This document shows positions 22,318-34,009 of a stretch of DNA of 35,225 nt, piece after piece. This DNA comes from Piscirickettsiaceae bacterium (GTDB taxonomy: Bacteria; Pseudomonadota; Gammaproteobacteria; Nitrosococcales; Methylophagaceae), in the NCBI GenBank assembly GCA_024685975.1, contig JAIBDZ010000016.1:1-35225 (forward strand), read 5' to 3'. How positions within the stretch are numbered: the first letter of the stretch is position 1; each line of letters opens with the position of its first letter. The notes beneath the pieces are model-generated. The model did not search any database. It was not told the origin of the DNA and worked only from the letters and a program-made list of their open reading frames with translations. The translations under genes and the position numbers were made by a program.

Positions 22318-24050
22318 CCTTAGAGTTACAAGGTATCGGCGCTTCACGAGGCATCGCCATTGGTCGCGCCCATATCCTATTTCATAATCAGCCTGACGTT
22401 CGTGAATATTTAATCCCTGCTTTTGGCATCGATCAAGAAGTAGATCGCCTCGTAAGTGCAACAGAAGAAGCACGCCGTCAATTATTGACCATCAAAGACC
22501 ACATCCCCACCAATGCACCTACCGATGTCTCCGCCTTCATTGATACGCATTTGCTTATGCTCAATGATTCTTCATTAACAGAAGTCCCCATTGAGATGAT
22601 CAGAACGCGCCATTGTAATGCCGAATGGGCTTTGCAATTACAGCGTGATGCCTTAATCAATGTCTTTAATGAAATGGATGATCCATACCTTCGCACAAGA
22701 AGGGATGATATCGATCATGTCGTCAATCGTATTCATCGTGTTTTGGCTGACGAACAAGTCGCCGATCATGAAATTCCAGATGGTCGCCTTAAAGGCCATA
22801 TCATCATTGCAGAAGATCTCACCCCAGCTGATACGGTATTAATGCAACATCAAGGTATTGCAGGCTTTGTTACCGAGCATGGTGGTGCCACATCGCATAC
22901 CACTATTTTAGCTCGTAGCTTAGGCATTCCAGCTATCATTGGTGTCGAGTCTGTCCGTCGCTATATTCAGGATAATGAACCGCTAATTATCGATGGTGAG
23001 CTCGGCACTTTAATTGCCGGCGCAGATGACACCATTACCTCAGAATACCAACAACGCCTATCTGCTTTTAAAGCACATATCGCGTCATTAAGCCGCTATA
23101 AAACCCAGGCGACCAAAACCAAAGACCATACTCCGATTAAACTGTTAGCCAACGCAGAGCTACCAGAGGATATTAGTTTTATCAGTAATGCTGGTGCTGA
23201 AGGAATAGGCTTATACCGAACAGAATTTCTCTATATGAACCGCATGGCTCCGCCAGAAGAAGAGGAACAGTTGGCAGCTTACCGTAGTGTGGTTGAGAGT
23301 ATTAATCACCCTGTCACTATCAGAACCTTTGATTTGGGTTCAGATAAAACCGTCGATGGCGGACGAAACCTCAGCCAAACCGTGACTAACCCAGCGCTTG
23401 GTTTACGTGCTATCCGCTTGTGTTTAAACCAGCCAGCTATGTTTCGAACCCAACTACGCGCTATTTTGCGTGCTTCCGCGTTTGGCAAAGTCAAAGTCAT
23501 GTTCCCAATGGTCTCAACCCAACAAGAATTGACCCAAGCGAAAAATCACTTAGAAATATGTAAACAAGAACTCGATCGCGAAGGCATCGATTATGACCGT
23601 TATATCGAAGTCGGCGCCATGATTGAAATCCCAGCCAGCGCCGTTTGTGCTGAAATGTTTGCCAAACAAGTCGACTTTTTATCTATCGGAACCAATGACT
23701 TAATCCAATACACGTTGGCGATTGACCGTGTAGACGATCAAGTCAACTACCTCTACGACCCTTTGCACCCTGCCGTCTTACGCTTGATAAACATGACCTT
23801 ATTAGCAGGGAAAAAGCATAATGTTGATGTCTCAATGTGTGGTGAAATGGCCGGTGATCCGCGTTTTACACGTTTATTGCTCACCATGGGACTCACTAAT
23901 TTCAGTATGCATCCCAATGCCATCTTAGAAATCAAACAAATCATCAATCAAACTGATCTCGGGCAGCTACCAAAAGATACATTACGTATTTTGAATATGG
24001 ATGACCCATTTGAAGCGGAGGCGCTAATACAAGACCTTAATACAATTTAA
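22314..24050 (+). CDS. ptsI: Phosphoenolpyruvate-protein phosphotransferase (Enzyme I)
   Basis: A 578-residue Enzyme I that takes phosphate from phosphoenolpyruvate and passes it to HPr. The phosphohistidine is His195 in GGATSHTTILARS; the PEP-binding barrel carries LYRTEFLYMNR, the segment MFPMVSTQQE, GTNDLIQYTLAIDR and SMCGEMAGD. It is the plain EI form, without the GAF domain of PtsP. It ends the regulatory PTS cluster. Besides EIIA-Ntr and EIIA-Man it might feed a DhaM-type protein for the DhaK at the start of the window, which is speculation. Confidence 0.97.
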   Translation: MTLELQGIGASRGIAIGRAHILFHNQPDVREYLIPAFGIDQEVDRLVSATEEARRQLLTIKDHIPTNAPTDVSAFIDTHLLMLNDSSLTEVPIEMIRTRHCNAEWALQLQRDALINVFNEMDDPYLRTRRDDIDHVVNRIHRVLADEQVADHEIPDGRLKGHIIIAEDLTPADTVLMQHQGIAGFVTEHGGATSHTTILARSLGIPAIIGVESVRRYIQDNEPLIIDGELGTLIAGADDTITSEYQQRLSAFKAHIASLSRYKTQATKTKDHTPIKLLANAELPEDISFISNAGAEGIGLYRTEFLYMNRMAPPEEEEQLAAYRSVVESINHPVTIRTFDLGSDKTVDGGRNLSQTVTNPALGLRAIRLCLNQPAMFRTQLRAILRASAFGKVKVMFPMVSTQQELTQAKNHLEICKQELDREGIDYDRYIEVGAMIEIPASAVCAEMFAKQVDFLSIGTNDLIQYTLAIDRVDDQVNYLYDPLHPAVLRLINMTLLAGKKHNVDVSMCGEMAGDPRFTRLLLTMGLTNFSMHPNAILEIKQIINQTDLGQLPKDTLRILNMDDPFEAEALIQDLNTI

Positions 24051-24137
24051 ATAAAATATCGCTATGCTGTCATATTACAAACCGCTAAAATAAACAGCAT
24101 TACCACTCTCCGACTTACTGTCTTCTGAATTTGGATT

Positions 24138-25496
24138 ATGACTGAACTTCATCAAGAACAAGCCATTGCCCAACCTATTGATACGCTATCAGAAGCTTTA
24201 AAAAGTGGTCGATTTATTCGTATGCGGCGTCTATTAGCAAGCCTACATCCTGCTGAAACAGCCCATCTCCTCGAATCGCTACCGCCGAAAGAACGCAAAG
24301 TCTGTTGGCCCATTATTAATCCTGATTTACGAGGTGATGTTTTAACGTTTGTCGGTGAAGACGTCAAAACAGACATCATCCAATATATGGATACCGCGGA
24401 CTTAATCAGCGCCACAGAAGATCTAGACGCTGATGATATCGCCGATATTCTACAAGTCCTCCCACAACATGTCACACGCGAAGTCCTTCGAGCTATGGAC
24501 ACCCAACACCGTCGCCGTGTTGAAACCATCTTAGCCTACGAAGAAGATACCGCTGGTGGTTTGATGAATACTGACGTGGTCACTGTACGCTCAGATATCA
24601 CGCTTGAAGTGGTTTTACGCTATTTACGCCTATTAGGTGAGTTACCCGTCAACACAGACAGCTTATACGTCGTCGATCATGAAGATCATTACATCGGCAC
24701 GTTAGAACTCAGTAAATTAGTCAGCCGTAGCCGATCACTGACTGTTCGAGATGTCATGTCGCATCAAATCGAAGCTATTGAAGCGACTAGCGACGATCGA
24801 GATGTCGCCCACCGCTTTGAGAAACATGATTTGATGTCCGCTCCTGTTGTCGATGCCGACAACCACCTTATTGGTCGTATCACGATTGATGACGTCGTCG
24901 ATGTTATTCGTGATGAAGCTGAACATTCAATGTTAAGCCTTGCCGGTTTAGGGGAAGATGAAGATACTTTTGCTCCAGTCAAAAAGAGTATCCATCGCCG
25001 ATCATTATGGCTAGGTGTGAATCTATTAACCGCATTTCTAGCCGCATGGGTCATTGGTTTATTTGATACAACGATTGAAAAACAAGTTGCTTTAGCGATT
25101 CTGATGCCTATTGTCGCCAGCATGGGCGGCGTTGCAGGTAGCCAAACATTAACGCTTGTCATTCGCTCTATGGCTTTAGGTCAGCTGAATCAGCAAAATC
25201 AGCGTTGGTTATTACGAAAAGAAATTCTCGTCGGCGCGAGCAATGGTTTGATCTGGGCCGTTGCCATCGCCTTTGTGACTTATTTATGGTTTAACAATGT
25301 GATGCTTGGAGTATTAATTGGCGCAGCCATTGTCATTAATTTAATCGCTGCCGCATTTGCAGGCGTCATTATCCCGCTATTACTGAAAAGATTTGGTACC
25401 GATCCCGCCTTATCTGGTGGTGTTTTATTAACGACGGTGACAGACGTAGTCGGCTTTGTCGCTTTCCTTGGCTTTGCCACACTGTTTATTGTCTAA
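24138..25496 (+). CDS. mgtE: Magnesium transporter MgtE
   Basis: A 452-residue Mg2+ channel. The N-terminal helical domain (about 20-130) contains HPAETAHLLESLPPKER and the DLDADDIADILQVLP repeat-like stretch; two CBS domains (about 135-265) sense Mg2+; and the C-terminal pore domain (about 285-452) has five membrane helices with PIVASMGGVAGSQTLTLV, the ion-pathway signature. It lies 87 bases after ptsI with no obvious terminator. No magnesium riboswitch was recognised upstream. Confidence 0.96.
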   Translation: MTELHQEQAIAQPIDTLSEALKSGRFIRMRRLLASLHPAETAHLLESLPPKERKVCWPIINPDLRGDVLTFVGEDVKTDIIQYMDTADLISATEDLDADDIADILQVLPQHVTREVLRAMDTQHRRRVETILAYEEDTAGGLMNTDVVTVRSDITLEVVLRYLRLLGELPVNTDSLYVVDHEDHYIGTLELSKLVSRSRSLTVRDVMSHQIEAIEATSDDRDVAHRFEKHDLMSAPVVDADNHLIGRITIDDVVDVIRDEAEHSMLSLAGLGEDEDTFAPVKKSIHRRSLWLGVNLLTAFLAAWVIGLFDTTIEKQVALAILMPIVASMGGVAGSQTLTLVIRSMALGQLNQQNQRWLLRKEILVGASNGLIWAVAIAFVTYLWFNNVMLGVLIGAAIVINLIAAAFAGVIIPLLLKRFGTDPALSGGVLLTTVTDVVGFVAFLGFATLFIV

Positions 25497-25565
25497 GCTT
25501 AACATTTAAGAAAAAGACGAAATCGCTTATCATATAACGTTATTTATCGTCATCGGAACGCAACT

Positions 25566-26663
25566 ATGTCAGGCAATAGCTTCGGAAAACTATTCACCGT
25601 TACTAGCTTTGGTGAAAGCCATGGTACGGCTATCGGTTGCATTGTCGACGGCTGCCCTCCTGGACTGCCATTAACAGAAGCAGACCTACAAGGCGATTTG
25701 GATAAACGACGTCCTGGCAAATCACGCCATGAAACGCAACGTAGAGAACTCGATCAAGTCAAAATTCTCTCCGGCGTTTTCGAAGGAAAAACAACCGGTA
25801 CACCGATTGGCATGATGATCGAAAATACCGATCAACGCTCGAAAGATTACGGCAATATCATGAATCAGTTCCGCCCAGCTCATGCCGACTACACTTACCA
25901 TCAAAAATATGGTGTCCGTGATTATCGTGGTGGTGGCCGCTCATCTGCTCGTGAAACAGCCATGCGTGTTGCCGCTGGTGGGATCGCTAAAAAGTACCTA
26001 AAAACACAGTTTGGTATTGAAATACAAGGATATTTAGCCCAACTTGGGCCAATCAAAACAGAACGTTTTGACTGGTCTCATATGGATAATAGTGCCTTCT
26101 TTTGCCCAGATCCTGACAAAGAAAGTGAATTAGAAACCTATATGGATGCCTTACGTAAAGAAGGCAACTCCATTGGCGCTCGTATCAATGTTATCGCACG
26201 CCATGTGCCACCTGGTTTAGGCGAACCTATTTTTGATCGCTTAGATGCCGATATTGCGCATGCCATGATGAGCATCAATGCCGTCAAAGGTGTCGAAATA
26301 GGCGCAGGCTTCGATGCCGTAACACAAAAAGGCACAGAACATCGTGATGAAATCACCCCAGAAGGCTTTCTAAGCAATCATGCCGGTGGCGTATTAGGCG
26401 GCATTTCTAGCGGACAAGATATTTTGGTCAGCATGGCCTTAAAAGCAACATCAAGCTTACGTTTACCTGGTAAAAGTGTCGATATTAATGGTGAGCCGAT
26501 TGAAGTCGTAACCCATGGACGTCACGATCCTTGTGTTGGCGTAAGAGCAACGCCCATTGCAGAAGCAATGTTAGCGATTGTATTAATGGATCATCTATTA
26601 CGTCATCGCGCACAAAATGCCGATGTCACCACAACGACGCCTATTATTCCAGCTCACACATGA
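25566..26663 (+). CDS. aroC: Chorismate synthase
   Basis: The last shikimate-pathway enzyme; converts 5-enolpyruvylshikimate 3-phosphate to chorismate with reduced FMN. The 365-residue protein shows all three family signatures: [18 protein letters not shown] near the N-terminus, RPAHADYTY followed by [14 protein letters not shown], and [18 protein letters not shown] near the C-terminus. GGAACGC precedes the ATG. Its stop overlaps the start of the MFS transporter gene. Confidence 0.98.
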   Translation: MSGNSFGKLFTVTSFGESHGTAIGCIVDGCPPGLPLTEADLQGDLDKRRPGKSRHETQRRELDQVKILSGVFEGKTTGTPIGMMIENTDQRSKDYGNIMNQFRPAHADYTYHQKYGVRDYRGGGRSSARETAMRVAAGGIAKKYLKTQFGIEIQGYLAQLGPIKTERFDWSHMDNSAFFCPDPDKESELETYMDALRKEGNSIGARINVIARHVPPGLGEPIFDRLDADIAHAMMSINAVKGVEIGAGFDAVTQKGTEHRDEITPEGFLSNHAGGVLGGISSGQDILVSMALKATSSLRLPGKSVDINGEPIEVVTHGRHDPCVGVRATPIAEAMLAIVLMDHLLRHRAQNADVTTTTPIIPAHT

Positions 26664-27826
26664 GTCCATTGTCAAAGACTCCTTATTGGCGTCTCTCTGG
26701 CTTTTACTTTTTTTATTTTGCTTCTGTTGGTGTCTTTGTTCCTTTTTGGGGGTTATATCTCCAAAACAAAGGTTTTTCAGCCCAAGAAATTGGTGAATTA
26801 ACGGCTATTTTTTTGGGAACACGCATTATCGCCCCCAATATCTGGAGCTGGATCGCCGATCATAAAAACCATCGCATGCAAATTGTGAGGATGACGTCTT
26901 TTGCTGCCGTGTTAACGTTCTCTGCAATCTTAATCGATCAAAGCTATCTCACTATTGCCATTGTCATGCTAGTATTCAGTGCCTTTTGGAATGCTAGCTT
27001 GCCACAATTTGAAGCCAATACCTTGCAACACTTAGGCGAGCACAGTGCCCATTACAGTAAAATTCGCCTTTGGGGTTCAGTTGGTTTTATTCTTGTTGTG
27101 TCTTTATTAGGGGTTTTATTTGAGACATTTAATACTGATCTCATGCCCCTTGCTTTACTCATCACTTTGACTGGTATTTGGTTAACCAGTTTAACCGTGC
27201 CAGAGTCGGCAGCGAGACATCAAGTCATAGAACATATACCAATGACTCGCTTACTGAGACAACCTACGGTCATCGCTTTTTTTACTATTTGCTTTCTTAT
27301 TTTATTTAGCCACGGCCCTTACTACACTTTTTATACGATTTATCTAGAGCAACATCACTATAGCCGTACCGTCATAGGGCAACTGTGGGCACTTGGCGTG
27401 ATAGCAGAAATTGTCGTTTTCTTGTTAATGCATAAATGGTTACCGCATTATGGTGTCAAAGCAGTTCTCGTAGTCAGTGTTTTATTATCAGCATTACGTT
27501 GGTTTATTATCGGGTTATGGCCTGACAATATGCCATTATTAATCATCGCACAACTACTTCATGCCGCCAGTTTTGGTTCTTTTCATGCCGCTGCAATAGC
27601 GTGGATCCATGAACATTTCACAGGTAAAAATCAATCACAAGGACAGGCCTTATATAGCGCCATTGGTTTTGGTTTAGGTGGCCTGACTGGTAGTTTAGCC
27701 AGTGGCTATTTATGGGATTCGCCAGGACCCAAAACCACGTTTCTAATCGCAGGTTGTTCCGCATTACTCGCAACTTGGATTGCCATTCGTTGGTTAAAAC
27801 AACGTCCTCAGCACACTTTTAATTAA
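26660..27826 (+). CDS. MFS transporter (HcaT/phenylpropionate-transporter-like)
   Basis: A 388-residue membrane protein with about twelve hydrophobic segments. The N-terminus, [20 protein letters not shown], and the loop [16 protein letters not shown] resemble the HcaT-like MFS group. The substrate is unknown. The frame is open into aroC, but the ATG at 26660 overlaps the aroC TGA as ATGA and begins right before the first membrane helix, so it is preferred; the upstream extension is a shadow of aroC. Coupling to aroC implies coexpression, but I see no reason to tie the substrate to aromatic compounds. Confidence 0.9.
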   Translation: MSPLSKTPYWRLSGFYFFYFASVGVFVPFWGLYLQNKGFSAQEIGELTAIFLGTRIIAPNIWSWIADHKNHRMQIVRMTSFAAVLTFSAILIDQSYLTIAIVMLVFSAFWNASLPQFEANTLQHLGEHSAHYSKIRLWGSVGFILVVSLLGVLFETFNTDLMPLALLITLTGIWLTSLTVPESAARHQVIEHIPMTRLLRQPTVIAFFTICFLILFSHGPYYTFYTIYLEQHHYSRTVIGQLWALGVIAEIVVFLLMHKWLPHYGVKAVLVVSVLLSALRWFIIGLWPDNMPLLIIAQLLHAASFGSFHAAAIAWIHEHFTGKNQSQGQALYSAIGFGLGGLTGSLASGYLWDSPGPKTTFLIAGCSALLATWIAIRWLKQRPQHTFN

Positions 27827-27832
27827 AAAGAC

Positions 27833-27861
27833 TTCACAGACCTAGTAAAAATACTTATACT
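27833..27861 (+). promoter_or_regulatory. Predicted promoter of the nqr operon
   Basis: TTCACA (27833-27838) and TATACT (27856-27861) with an ideal 17-base spacer, just after the MFS stop codon. The start site would be near 27868, about 60 bases before nqrA. Confidence 0.65.
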
Positions 27862-27926
27862 CAATTCATCGCGCATCGGTAGTAGCAATCAACGTCATAT
27901 TGGCGACATTGCTTAAGGATTAAACT

Positions 27927-29273
27927 ATGCATTACGAGATGACTAAAGGGTTAGATATTCCGCTTGCCGGCAAGCCTGTGCAGTCTATTGATATGGCAAA
28001 CCCTGTTCACTCCGTCGCATTATTAGGCAATGATTATCATGGTTTAAAACCCACGATGTTAGTCGAAGAAGGCCAACAGGTTAAACTTGGCCAAGCCCTT
28101 TTTAGTGACAAAAAAAATCCTAATGTTATCTACACTTCTCCAGGTTCTGGAACTGTTCGTACGATTAAGCGAGGTAGTAAACGTCGTTTTCAAGCCATTA
28201 TTATCGATTTAGCCGGTGATGATGCTATTGAGTTTGAACATTACCCCGCTGACACTTTAGCTCAACTTCCCGTTGATAAGATTAAAACAACTTTGCTCAA
28301 CTCCGGTCTTTGGACGGCATTCAAAACGAGACCTTATAGTAAATCACCTAATCCAGAATCTGCGCCCCATGCTATTTTTGTCACCGCCATTGATACCAAC
28401 CCACTGGCTGCTGACCCCAGCCTCATCCTCAAAGAATACGATACTGATTACCGCCATGGCTTGACCGTGTTAAGCCAGCTCACGGCAGGTAACGTCCATA
28501 TTTGCCAGTCCGTTTATACCCAAGTCATCAACAGTGATAATAATAAACTCATCACTCATACCTTCGCAGGTCCCCACCCTGCCGGTCTGCCTAGCACTCA
28601 TATCCATTTTATTGACCCTGTCAGCCCAGAAAAAACCGTCTGGCAAATTAATTATCAAGATGTCATCGCTATAGGTAAACTCTTTACGACTGGAAAACTA
28701 TGGGTGGAGCGTGTGATTTCGCTCGCCGGTCCCGTCGTCAAAAAACCACGCCTCATTCGGACTCGCTTAGGTGCTTGCTCCGAAGACTTAATTCAAAATG
28801 AACTTGATGATGTCAGAGCTCGCGTGATTTCTGGTTCTGTGTTATCAGGGCATACGGCTAATAATTGGGCCGGCTACCTCGGCCGCTTTCACCATCAAAT
28901 TTCTGTCATAGAAGAAGGGGATAAACGAGAGTTTCTTGGCTGGATCATGCCTGGTACACAAAAATATTCAGCCTTGAATGTGTTTTTATCTAAATTATTA
29001 GGCAAACAACATTTCGAACTCACCACTTCTCAAAATGGCAGCCCAAGAGCGATGGTTCCCGTCGGCACTTTCGAAAGAGTAGTGCCGCTTGATATTTTAC
29101 CAACACAATTATTAAGGGCCTTGGTCGTCAAAGACACCGATATGGCACAAGCTTTAGGTTGCTTAGAACTTGAAGAGGAAGATTTGGCACTGTGTTCTTT
29201 TGTCTGTTCAGGCAAATTCGATTACGGCCCCATGTTAAGAGCTAATTTAACTCAAATTGAAAAAGAAGGATAA
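27927..29273 (+). CDS. nqrA: Na+-translocating NADH:quinone reductase subunit A
   Basis: A 448-residue cytoplasmic subunit of the six-part Na+-NQR, which oxidises NADH, reduces ubiquinone and pumps Na+ across the inner membrane. It has the typical NqrA start ([11 protein letters not shown]), a biotin/lipoyl-like fold near residues 40-75 ([19 protein letters not shown]), and the C-terminal [20 protein letters not shown] lies before the first ATG. It opens a compact operon of eight genes under the promoter at 27833. Confidence 0.97.
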   Translation: MHYEMTKGLDIPLAGKPVQSIDMANPVHSVALLGNDYHGLKPTMLVEEGQQVKLGQALFSDKKNPNVIYTSPGSGTVRTIKRGSKRRFQAIIIDLAGDDAIEFEHYPADTLAQLPVDKIKTTLLNSGLWTAFKTRPYSKSPNPESAPHAIFVTAIDTNPLAADPSLILKEYDTDYRHGLTVLSQLTAGNVHICQSVYTQVINSDNNKLITHTFAGPHPAGLPSTHIHFIDPVSPEKTVWQINYQDVIAIGKLFTTGKLWVERVISLAGPVVKKPRLIRTRLGACSEDLIQNELDDVRARVISGSVLSGHTANNWAGYLGRFHHQISVIEEGDKREFLGWIMPGTQKYSALNVFLSKLLGKQHFELTTSQNGSPRAMVPVGTFERVVPLDILPTQLLRALVVKDTDMAQALGCLELEEEDLALCSFVCSGKFDYGPMLRANLTQIEKEG

Positions 29274-29275
29274 GC

Positions 29276-30484
29276 ATGAGTCGATTACGCCGCTATCTTG
29301 ACCGAATAGAGCCTAGCTTCCAACAAGGAGGGCCTTATCACAAGTATTTTGCTGTGTATGAAATGATCGACACTTTTTTATATACCCCTGCAGATACCAC
29401 AAGGGGCTCACCCCATGTGCGTGATGGCATCGACTTAAAAAGATTAATGAGTTATGTCGTATTGGCGACCTTTCCCGTCATTCTAGTAATGTTATGGAAT
29501 ACAGGCCATCAAGCCAATGCCGCCATGGCTCAGCTTGGCATGTCAACGCTTGAAGGTTGGCGCGGTAGCATTATTGAATTATTCGGCATTGGTTTTGATC
29601 AAAATAGTCTATTTGCCAACCTATTCCATGGCTTATTGTATTTCTTACCTATTTATCTCACGACATTGCTTGCCGGTGGCACATTCGAAGTCTTATTTGC
29701 CGCAATACGAAACCATGAAGTAAACGAGGGTTTTTTGGTCACATCAATGTTGTATACCTTAATCATGCCGCCTTCAACACCGTTATGGCAGGTCGCGTTA
29801 GGGATCATTTTTGGCGTTGTCTTAGGGAAAGAAGTCTTTGGTGGCACAGGAAAAAACTTTCTCAACCCCGCGTTAACAGGCCGCGCTTTTCTCTATTTCG
29901 CTTATCCTGCTCAATTATCAGGTGATGCAGTCTGGACAGCGATTGATGGCTATACTGGTGCGACACCTCTTGCTATTGCAGCTGCTGGCGGTATCGAAGC
30001 GGTTACAGAAGCGGGTTATAGCTGGACGCAAACTTTTCTTGGTAGCATGCCAGGATCATTAGGCGAAACATCAACATTAGCCTGCTTATTAGGCATGGGA
30101 TTTTTACTGTATACCCGCGTTGCCTCTTATCGCATTATCTTTGGTGTCTTTGCGGGTATGGTCATCACCAGCTTATTGTTCAATCTGATTGGGAGTAACA
30201 CCAATCCTATGTTTGCCATGCCTTGGTATTGGCATTTATCTTTAGGTGGTTTTGCTTTTGGCATGATCTTTATGGCGACCGATCCTGTTTCGGCTGCGAT
30301 GACAGATAAAGGACGTTGGTTTTACGGCTTATTGATTGGTTTCATGACCGTGATCATTCGCGTGGTAAATCCGGCCTTTCCAGAAGGCATCATGCTCGCC
30401 ATCTTATTCGCCAATATCTTTGCGCCTTTGATCGATCATTTTGTTGTCCAAGCTAATATTAAAAGACGATTAGGGCGGTATTAA
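29276..30484 (+). CDS. nqrB: Na+-translocating NADH:quinone reductase subunit B
   Basis: A 402-residue integral membrane subunit with about ten helices. The covalent FMN attachment threonine is Thr230 in [27 protein letters not shown] and the [16 protein letters not shown] stretch are conserved NqrB/RnfD features. It lies two bases after nqrA. Confidence 0.97.
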   Translation: MSRLRRYLDRIEPSFQQGGPYHKYFAVYEMIDTFLYTPADTTRGSPHVRDGIDLKRLMSYVVLATFPVILVMLWNTGHQANAAMAQLGMSTLEGWRGSIIELFGIGFDQNSLFANLFHGLLYFLPIYLTTLLAGGTFEVLFAAIRNHEVNEGFLVTSMLYTLIMPPSTPLWQVALGIIFGVVLGKEVFGGTGKNFLNPALTGRAFLYFAYPAQLSGDAVWTAIDGYTGATPLAIAAAGGIEAVTEAGYSWTQTFLGSMPGSLGETSTLACLLGMGFLLYTRVASYRIIFGVFAGMVITSLLFNLIGSNTNPMFAMPWYWHLSLGGFAFGMIFMATDPVSAAMTDKGRWFYGLLIGFMTVIIRVVNPAFPEGIMLAILFANIFAPLIDHFVVQANIKRRLGRY

Positions 30485-30487
30485 GCC

Positions 30488-31297
30488 ATGACACAGACAT
30501 CACGCCCATACTTAAAAATCATGTCATTGCCTAACGATGATCCGAAAAAGACGCTTTTTATTGCGGTCCTATTATGTCTTGTCTGTTCAATATTGGTTGC
30601 GATCTCAGCCGTCGCTTTAAAACCGCAACAAATGGCGAATAAACAAAATGATATTAAAAAAAATATCCTTGCTGTATCCGGTTTACTTGATGATAAAACG
30701 AATATTGAACAAGCCTTTAAACAATTCGAGGTCAAAATTGTTGACCTAGAAACAGGACGCTATGCCGATATCGATCCGATGCAATATGATCAACGTCAAG
30801 CCGCCAAAGACCCTAACCGTAATGTTCAATTATCACCTCAACAAGATATCGCTAATATCAAAACACGCGCCAAATTAGCCACAGTGTACTTATTAAAGCA
30901 AGATGGTCACATTCAACAAGTTATCTTGCCGATTCACGGTTATGGATTATGGTCTACGCTTTATGGATTTATATCCTTAACATCAGATTTAAATACTATC
31001 GGCGGTTTGCAATTTTATTCTCATGCTGAAACGCCTGGACTTGGTGGTGAAGTAGACAACCCAAAATGGCGAGCGCAATGGCATGGCAAAAAAGTCTTTG
31101 ATGAGCAAGGAAATGTACGCATTAAAGTGATTCGAGGTTTTGTGAATCCAAACTCTAGTGAAGCACAATATCATGTTGATGGTTTGTCTGGCGCAACCTT
31201 GACGAGCAATGGCGTATCAAACTTAGTGCAATATTGGTTAGGAGACCATGGCTTTGGGCCTTATCTTGCACAACTACGATCCGACAGAGGTCAATAA
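30488..31297 (+). CDS. nqrC: Na+-translocating NADH:quinone reductase subunit C
   Basis: A 269-residue subunit anchored by one N-terminal helix (about 19-40), with a periplasmic FMN domain. The FMN-binding threonine is Thr237 in SGATLTSNG, the substrate motif of the flavin transferase Apb[12 protein letters not shown] and [12 protein letters not shown] are family signatures. No apbE gene is present in the window. Confidence 0.97.
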   Translation: MTQTSRPYLKIMSLPNDDPKKTLFIAVLLCLVCSILVAISAVALKPQQMANKQNDIKKNILAVSGLLDDKTNIEQAFKQFEVKIVDLETGRYADIDPMQYDQRQAAKDPNRNVQLSPQQDIANIKTRAKLATVYLLKQDGHIQQVILPIHGYGLWSTLYGFISLTSDLNTIGGLQFYSHAETPGLGGEVDNPKWRAQWHGKKVFDEQGNVRIKVIRGFVNPNSSEAQYHVDGLSGATLTSNGVSNLVQYWLGDHGFGPYLAQLRSDRGQ

Positions 31298-31298
31298 T

Positions 31299-31961
31299 AT
31301 GGCAAATACTATCAAACAAACGGTGACCGATCCTTTAGTTGATAATAATCCGATTACATTACAAGTTCTCGGTGTCTGCTCTGCTTTAGCGGTGACGACT
31401 AATATGATGGCAGCATTAATCATGAGCATCGCTCTGACGACCGTGACAGCTTTCTCAGGCGCAGCAATTAGTTCAATCCGTCACCATATTCCATCAAGCA
31501 TTCGCATCATCGTTCAAATGACCATTATCGCGTCATTAGTCATTATTGTGGACCAAGTCTTAAAAGCCTACGCTTATGAAGCCAGTAAACAACTTTCTGT
31601 TTTCGTCGGGCTCATTATTACCAACTGTATTGTATTAGGCCGCGCTGAAGCGTACGCCATGAAAAACCCACCCATGATGAGCTTCTTAGATGGCATAGGA
31701 AATGGACTTGGTTACAGCTTGATTTTAATGTTTGTCGCTTTCTTTCGTGAATTGCTAGGGGCAGGAAAATTATTTGGTTACACCATCATTCCAGTCGCAA
31801 ATGAAGGCGGTTGGTATATCCCAAATGGTTTGATGTTATTACCGCCGAGTGCTTTTTTTGTCATTGGTTTACTTATCTGGGCCATCCGTAGTTGGAAAAA
31901 AGAACAAGTGGAATCACCAGACTACCAAATCCATCAAGTACATCGGACTGAGGTGCTATAA
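31299..31961 (+). CDS. nqrD: Na+-translocating NADH:quinone reductase subunit D
   Basis: A 220-residue membrane subunit with six helices, related to RnfE. Family segments are [36 protein letters not shown] and [13 protein letters not shown]. The ATG at 31299, one base after the nqrC stop, is chosen; the longer frame upstream is a shadow of nqrC. Confidence 0.97.
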   Translation: MANTIKQTVTDPLVDNNPITLQVLGVCSALAVTTNMMAALIMSIALTTVTAFSGAAISSIRHHIPSSIRIIVQMTIIASLVIIVDQVLKAYAYEASKQLSVFVGLIITNCIVLGRAEAYAMKNPPMMSFLDGIGNGLGYSLILMFVAFFRELLGAGKLFGYTIIPVANEGGWYIPNGLMLLPPSAFFVIGLLIWAIRSWKKEQVESPDYQIHQVHRTEVL

Positions 31962-32570
31962 ATGGAGCATTATTTAAGCCTGTTTGTTCGATCAATTTTT
32001 ATAGAGAATTTAGCCCTGTCATTTTTCCTTGGCATGTGCACATTTCTTGCCGTCTCTAAAAAAATTGAAACGGCATTAGGTTTAGGCATTGCAGTCATTC
32101 TTGTGCAAGCGATTACGGTCCCTGCCAATAACTTAATTTATCAATACTTATTAAAAGCTGGTGCTTTATCTTGGGCAGGTTTGCCTGACGTTGATCTGAG
32201 TTTCTTGGGTTTAATCAGTTATATCGGCGTCATTGCCGCAATGGTACAAATCCTAGAAATGGCCATGGATAAATATGCGCCTTCTCTCTATAACGCGCTC
32301 GGTATTTTCTTGCCGCTCATCACCGTTAACTGTGCCATTTTAGGGGGTACATTATTTATGGTTGAACGTGATTATAATTTTGCCGAGAGCATGACGTATG
32401 GTGCAGGAAGCGGATTAGGTTGGGCTTTGGCGATTACGGCTATTGCAGGAATTAGAGAAAAACTTAAATATTCTGATGTACCGGATGGTTTACAAGGATT
32501 GGGCATTACTTTCATCACCGCAGGCTTGATGGCATTAGGCTTTATGGCATTCTCGGGAATACAACTCTAA
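31962..32570 (+). CDS. nqrE: Na+-translocating NADH:quinone reductase subunit E
   Basis: A 202-residue membrane subunit with six helices, related to RnfA. Conserved segments are [20 protein letters not shown] and [12 protein letters not shown], whose cysteines in the two inverted half-repeats belong to the intramembrane iron-sulfur centre shared by NqrD and NqrE. It starts directly after the nqrD stop. Confidence 0.97.
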   Translation: MEHYLSLFVRSIFIENLALSFFLGMCTFLAVSKKIETALGLGIAVILVQAITVPANNLIYQYLLKAGALSWAGLPDVDLSFLGLISYIGVIAAMVQILEMAMDKYAPSLYNALGIFLPLITVNCAILGGTLFMVERDYNFAESMTYGAGSGLGWALAITAIAGIREKLKYSDVPDGLQGLGITFITAGLMALGFMAFSGIQL

Positions 32571-33790
32571 TGGAAATACTATTAGGCATTATTCTATTCA
32601 CGCTTATCATTATGGCATTAGTTGTACTGATTCTGACTGCCCGCTCAAAATTAGTCTCAACGGGCGATATTACTATCACCATTAATGATGAAAAAACCAT
32701 CACGACAACGGCGGGTGGTAAGTTATTAGGTGCTTTAGCGGACGCAAACTTATTTGTATCTTCGGCCTGTGGCGGCGGCGGTACCTGCGGACAATGTAAA
32801 GTCAAAGTATTCTCTGGTGGTGGTTCAATTCTGCCGACAGAGCGATCCCATATTACCAAACGTGAAGCGAAAGAAGGCGAACGATTATCATGTCAAGTTT
32901 CGGTCAAACAAGACATGTCTATCCAAGTGCCAGAAGAAGTCTTTGGCGTTAAAAAATGGCAATGCGTTGTACGCTCTAATGATAATGTCGCCACCTTCAT
33001 TAAAGAACTGGTGTTAGAATTGCCCGAAGGCGAGAATGTCGATTTCCGTGCAGGCGGCTTTATTCAAATAGAATGCCCGCCTCATATTAGCCAATATCAA
33101 GACTTTGATATCTCCGATAAATATCGTGAAGATTGGGATCGATTCAATATGTGGCGTTATACCTCAAAAGTCGATCACGATGTCATTCGTGCCTATTCCA
33201 TGGCTAATTATCCTGAAGAGAGAGGCATTATCATGCTTAATGTCCGTATAGCTTCACCTCCACCTGGCGATAGTAATGACATCCCGCCGGGACAAATGTC
33301 ATCGTATATTTTTAACCTAAAGCCTGGCGATAAAGTCACAATCTCTGGCCCTTTTGGTGAGTTTTTTGCGACCGAGAATGATAAAGAAATGATCTTTATT
33401 GGTGGTGGTGCTGGTATGGCGCCCATGCGATCACATATTTTTGATCAGTTACGCCGACTCCATACCAAACGTAAAATCTCTTTCTGGTACGGCGCAAGAA
33501 GTTTACGTGAAATGTTCTACACCGAAGACTTTGATACGCTTGCTGCAGAAAATGATAATTTCCAATGGCACGCAGCACTATCCGATCCTTTAGAAGAAGA
33601 TCAGTGGCAAGGTTATACAGGTTTCATTCATAATGTATTGTATGATAATTATTTAAAAGACCATCCAGCACCAGAAGACTGCGAATATTATATGTGTGGT
33701 CCACCGATGATGAATTCAGCCGTCATCAACATGTTAGAAGAATTAGGTGTTGAACGAGACAATATTTTCTTAGATGACTTTGGAGGCTAA
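32570..33790 (+). CDS. nqrF: Na+-translocating NADH:quinone reductase subunit F
   Basis: The 406-residue electron-entry subunit. An N-terminal membrane helix (about 3-23) is followed by a [2Fe-2S] ferredoxin domain with Cys67, Cys73, Cys76 and Cys108 ([11 protein letters not shown]), then FAD- and NADH-binding reductase domains with [31 protein letters not shown] and the C-terminal [12 protein letters not shown]. It overlaps nqrE by one base. Confidence 0.98.
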   Translation: MEILLGIILFTLIIMALVVLILTARSKLVSTGDITITINDEKTITTTAGGKLLGALADANLFVSSACGGGGTCGQCKVKVFSGGGSILPTERSHITKREAKEGERLSCQVSVKQDMSIQVPEEVFGVKKWQCVVRSNDNVATFIKELVLELPEGENVDFRAGGFIQIECPPHISQYQDFDISDKYREDWDRFNMWRYTSKVDHDVIRAYSMANYPEERGIIMLNVRIASPPPGDSNDIPPGQMSSYIFNLKPGDKVTISGPFGEFFATENDKEMIFIGGGAGMAPMRSHIFDQLRRLHTKRKISFWYGARSLREMFYTEDFDTLAAENDNFQWHAALSDPLEEDQWQGYTGFIHNVLYDNYLKDHPAPEDCEYYMCGPPMMNSAVINMLEELGVERDNIFLDDFGG

Positions 33791-33793
33791 TCA

Positions 33794-34009
33794 ATGATGA
33801 TATTTATCGCTTCCTTTATTATCATTCTGATCGCAGTTATAGCGATGGCTGCAGGCGTATTATTAGGACGTCCAGCAATTTCAGGCAGTTGTGGAGGGCT
33901 AAATCAGGTAGGACTCTCTGGCAGTTGTGGTGGAGCCTGTTCTGCAAAAGAAAAGAAAGCCTGCAATATTAAGAAACAACAGACAGCACAAAAGGATGCC
34001 CCATGTTAA
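33794..34009 (+). CDS. nqrM: NqrM, Na+-NQR maturation protein
   Basis: A 71-residue membrane-anchored protein (DUF539 type): one helix at about 3-25, then a cysteine-rich tail (Cys33, Cys45, Cys49, Cys57, Cys71) in SGSCGGLNQVGLSGSCGGAC. The family is needed to deliver iron for the NqrD/NqrE iron-sulfur centre. GGAGG lies ahead of the start. It is three bases after nqrF and overlaps the CBS gene by seven bases. Confidence 0.95.
   Translation: MMIFIASFIIILIAVIAMAAGVLLGRPAISGSCGGLNQVGLSGSCGGACSAKEKKACNIKKQQTAQKDAPC

Noticed and set aside
24051-24137. Magnesium-sensing riboswitch before mgtE
   Set aside because: The gap is 87 bases and shows none of the long paired regions such riboswitches need.
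26531-26659. Long N-terminal extension of the MFS transporter
   Set aside because: It is aroC read in another frame; the ATG at 26660 overlaps the aroC stop and begins just before the first membrane helix.
31248-31298. Upstream extension of nqrD
   Set aside because: It lies inside nqrC in another frame; the family start [13 protein letters not shown] begins at 31299.
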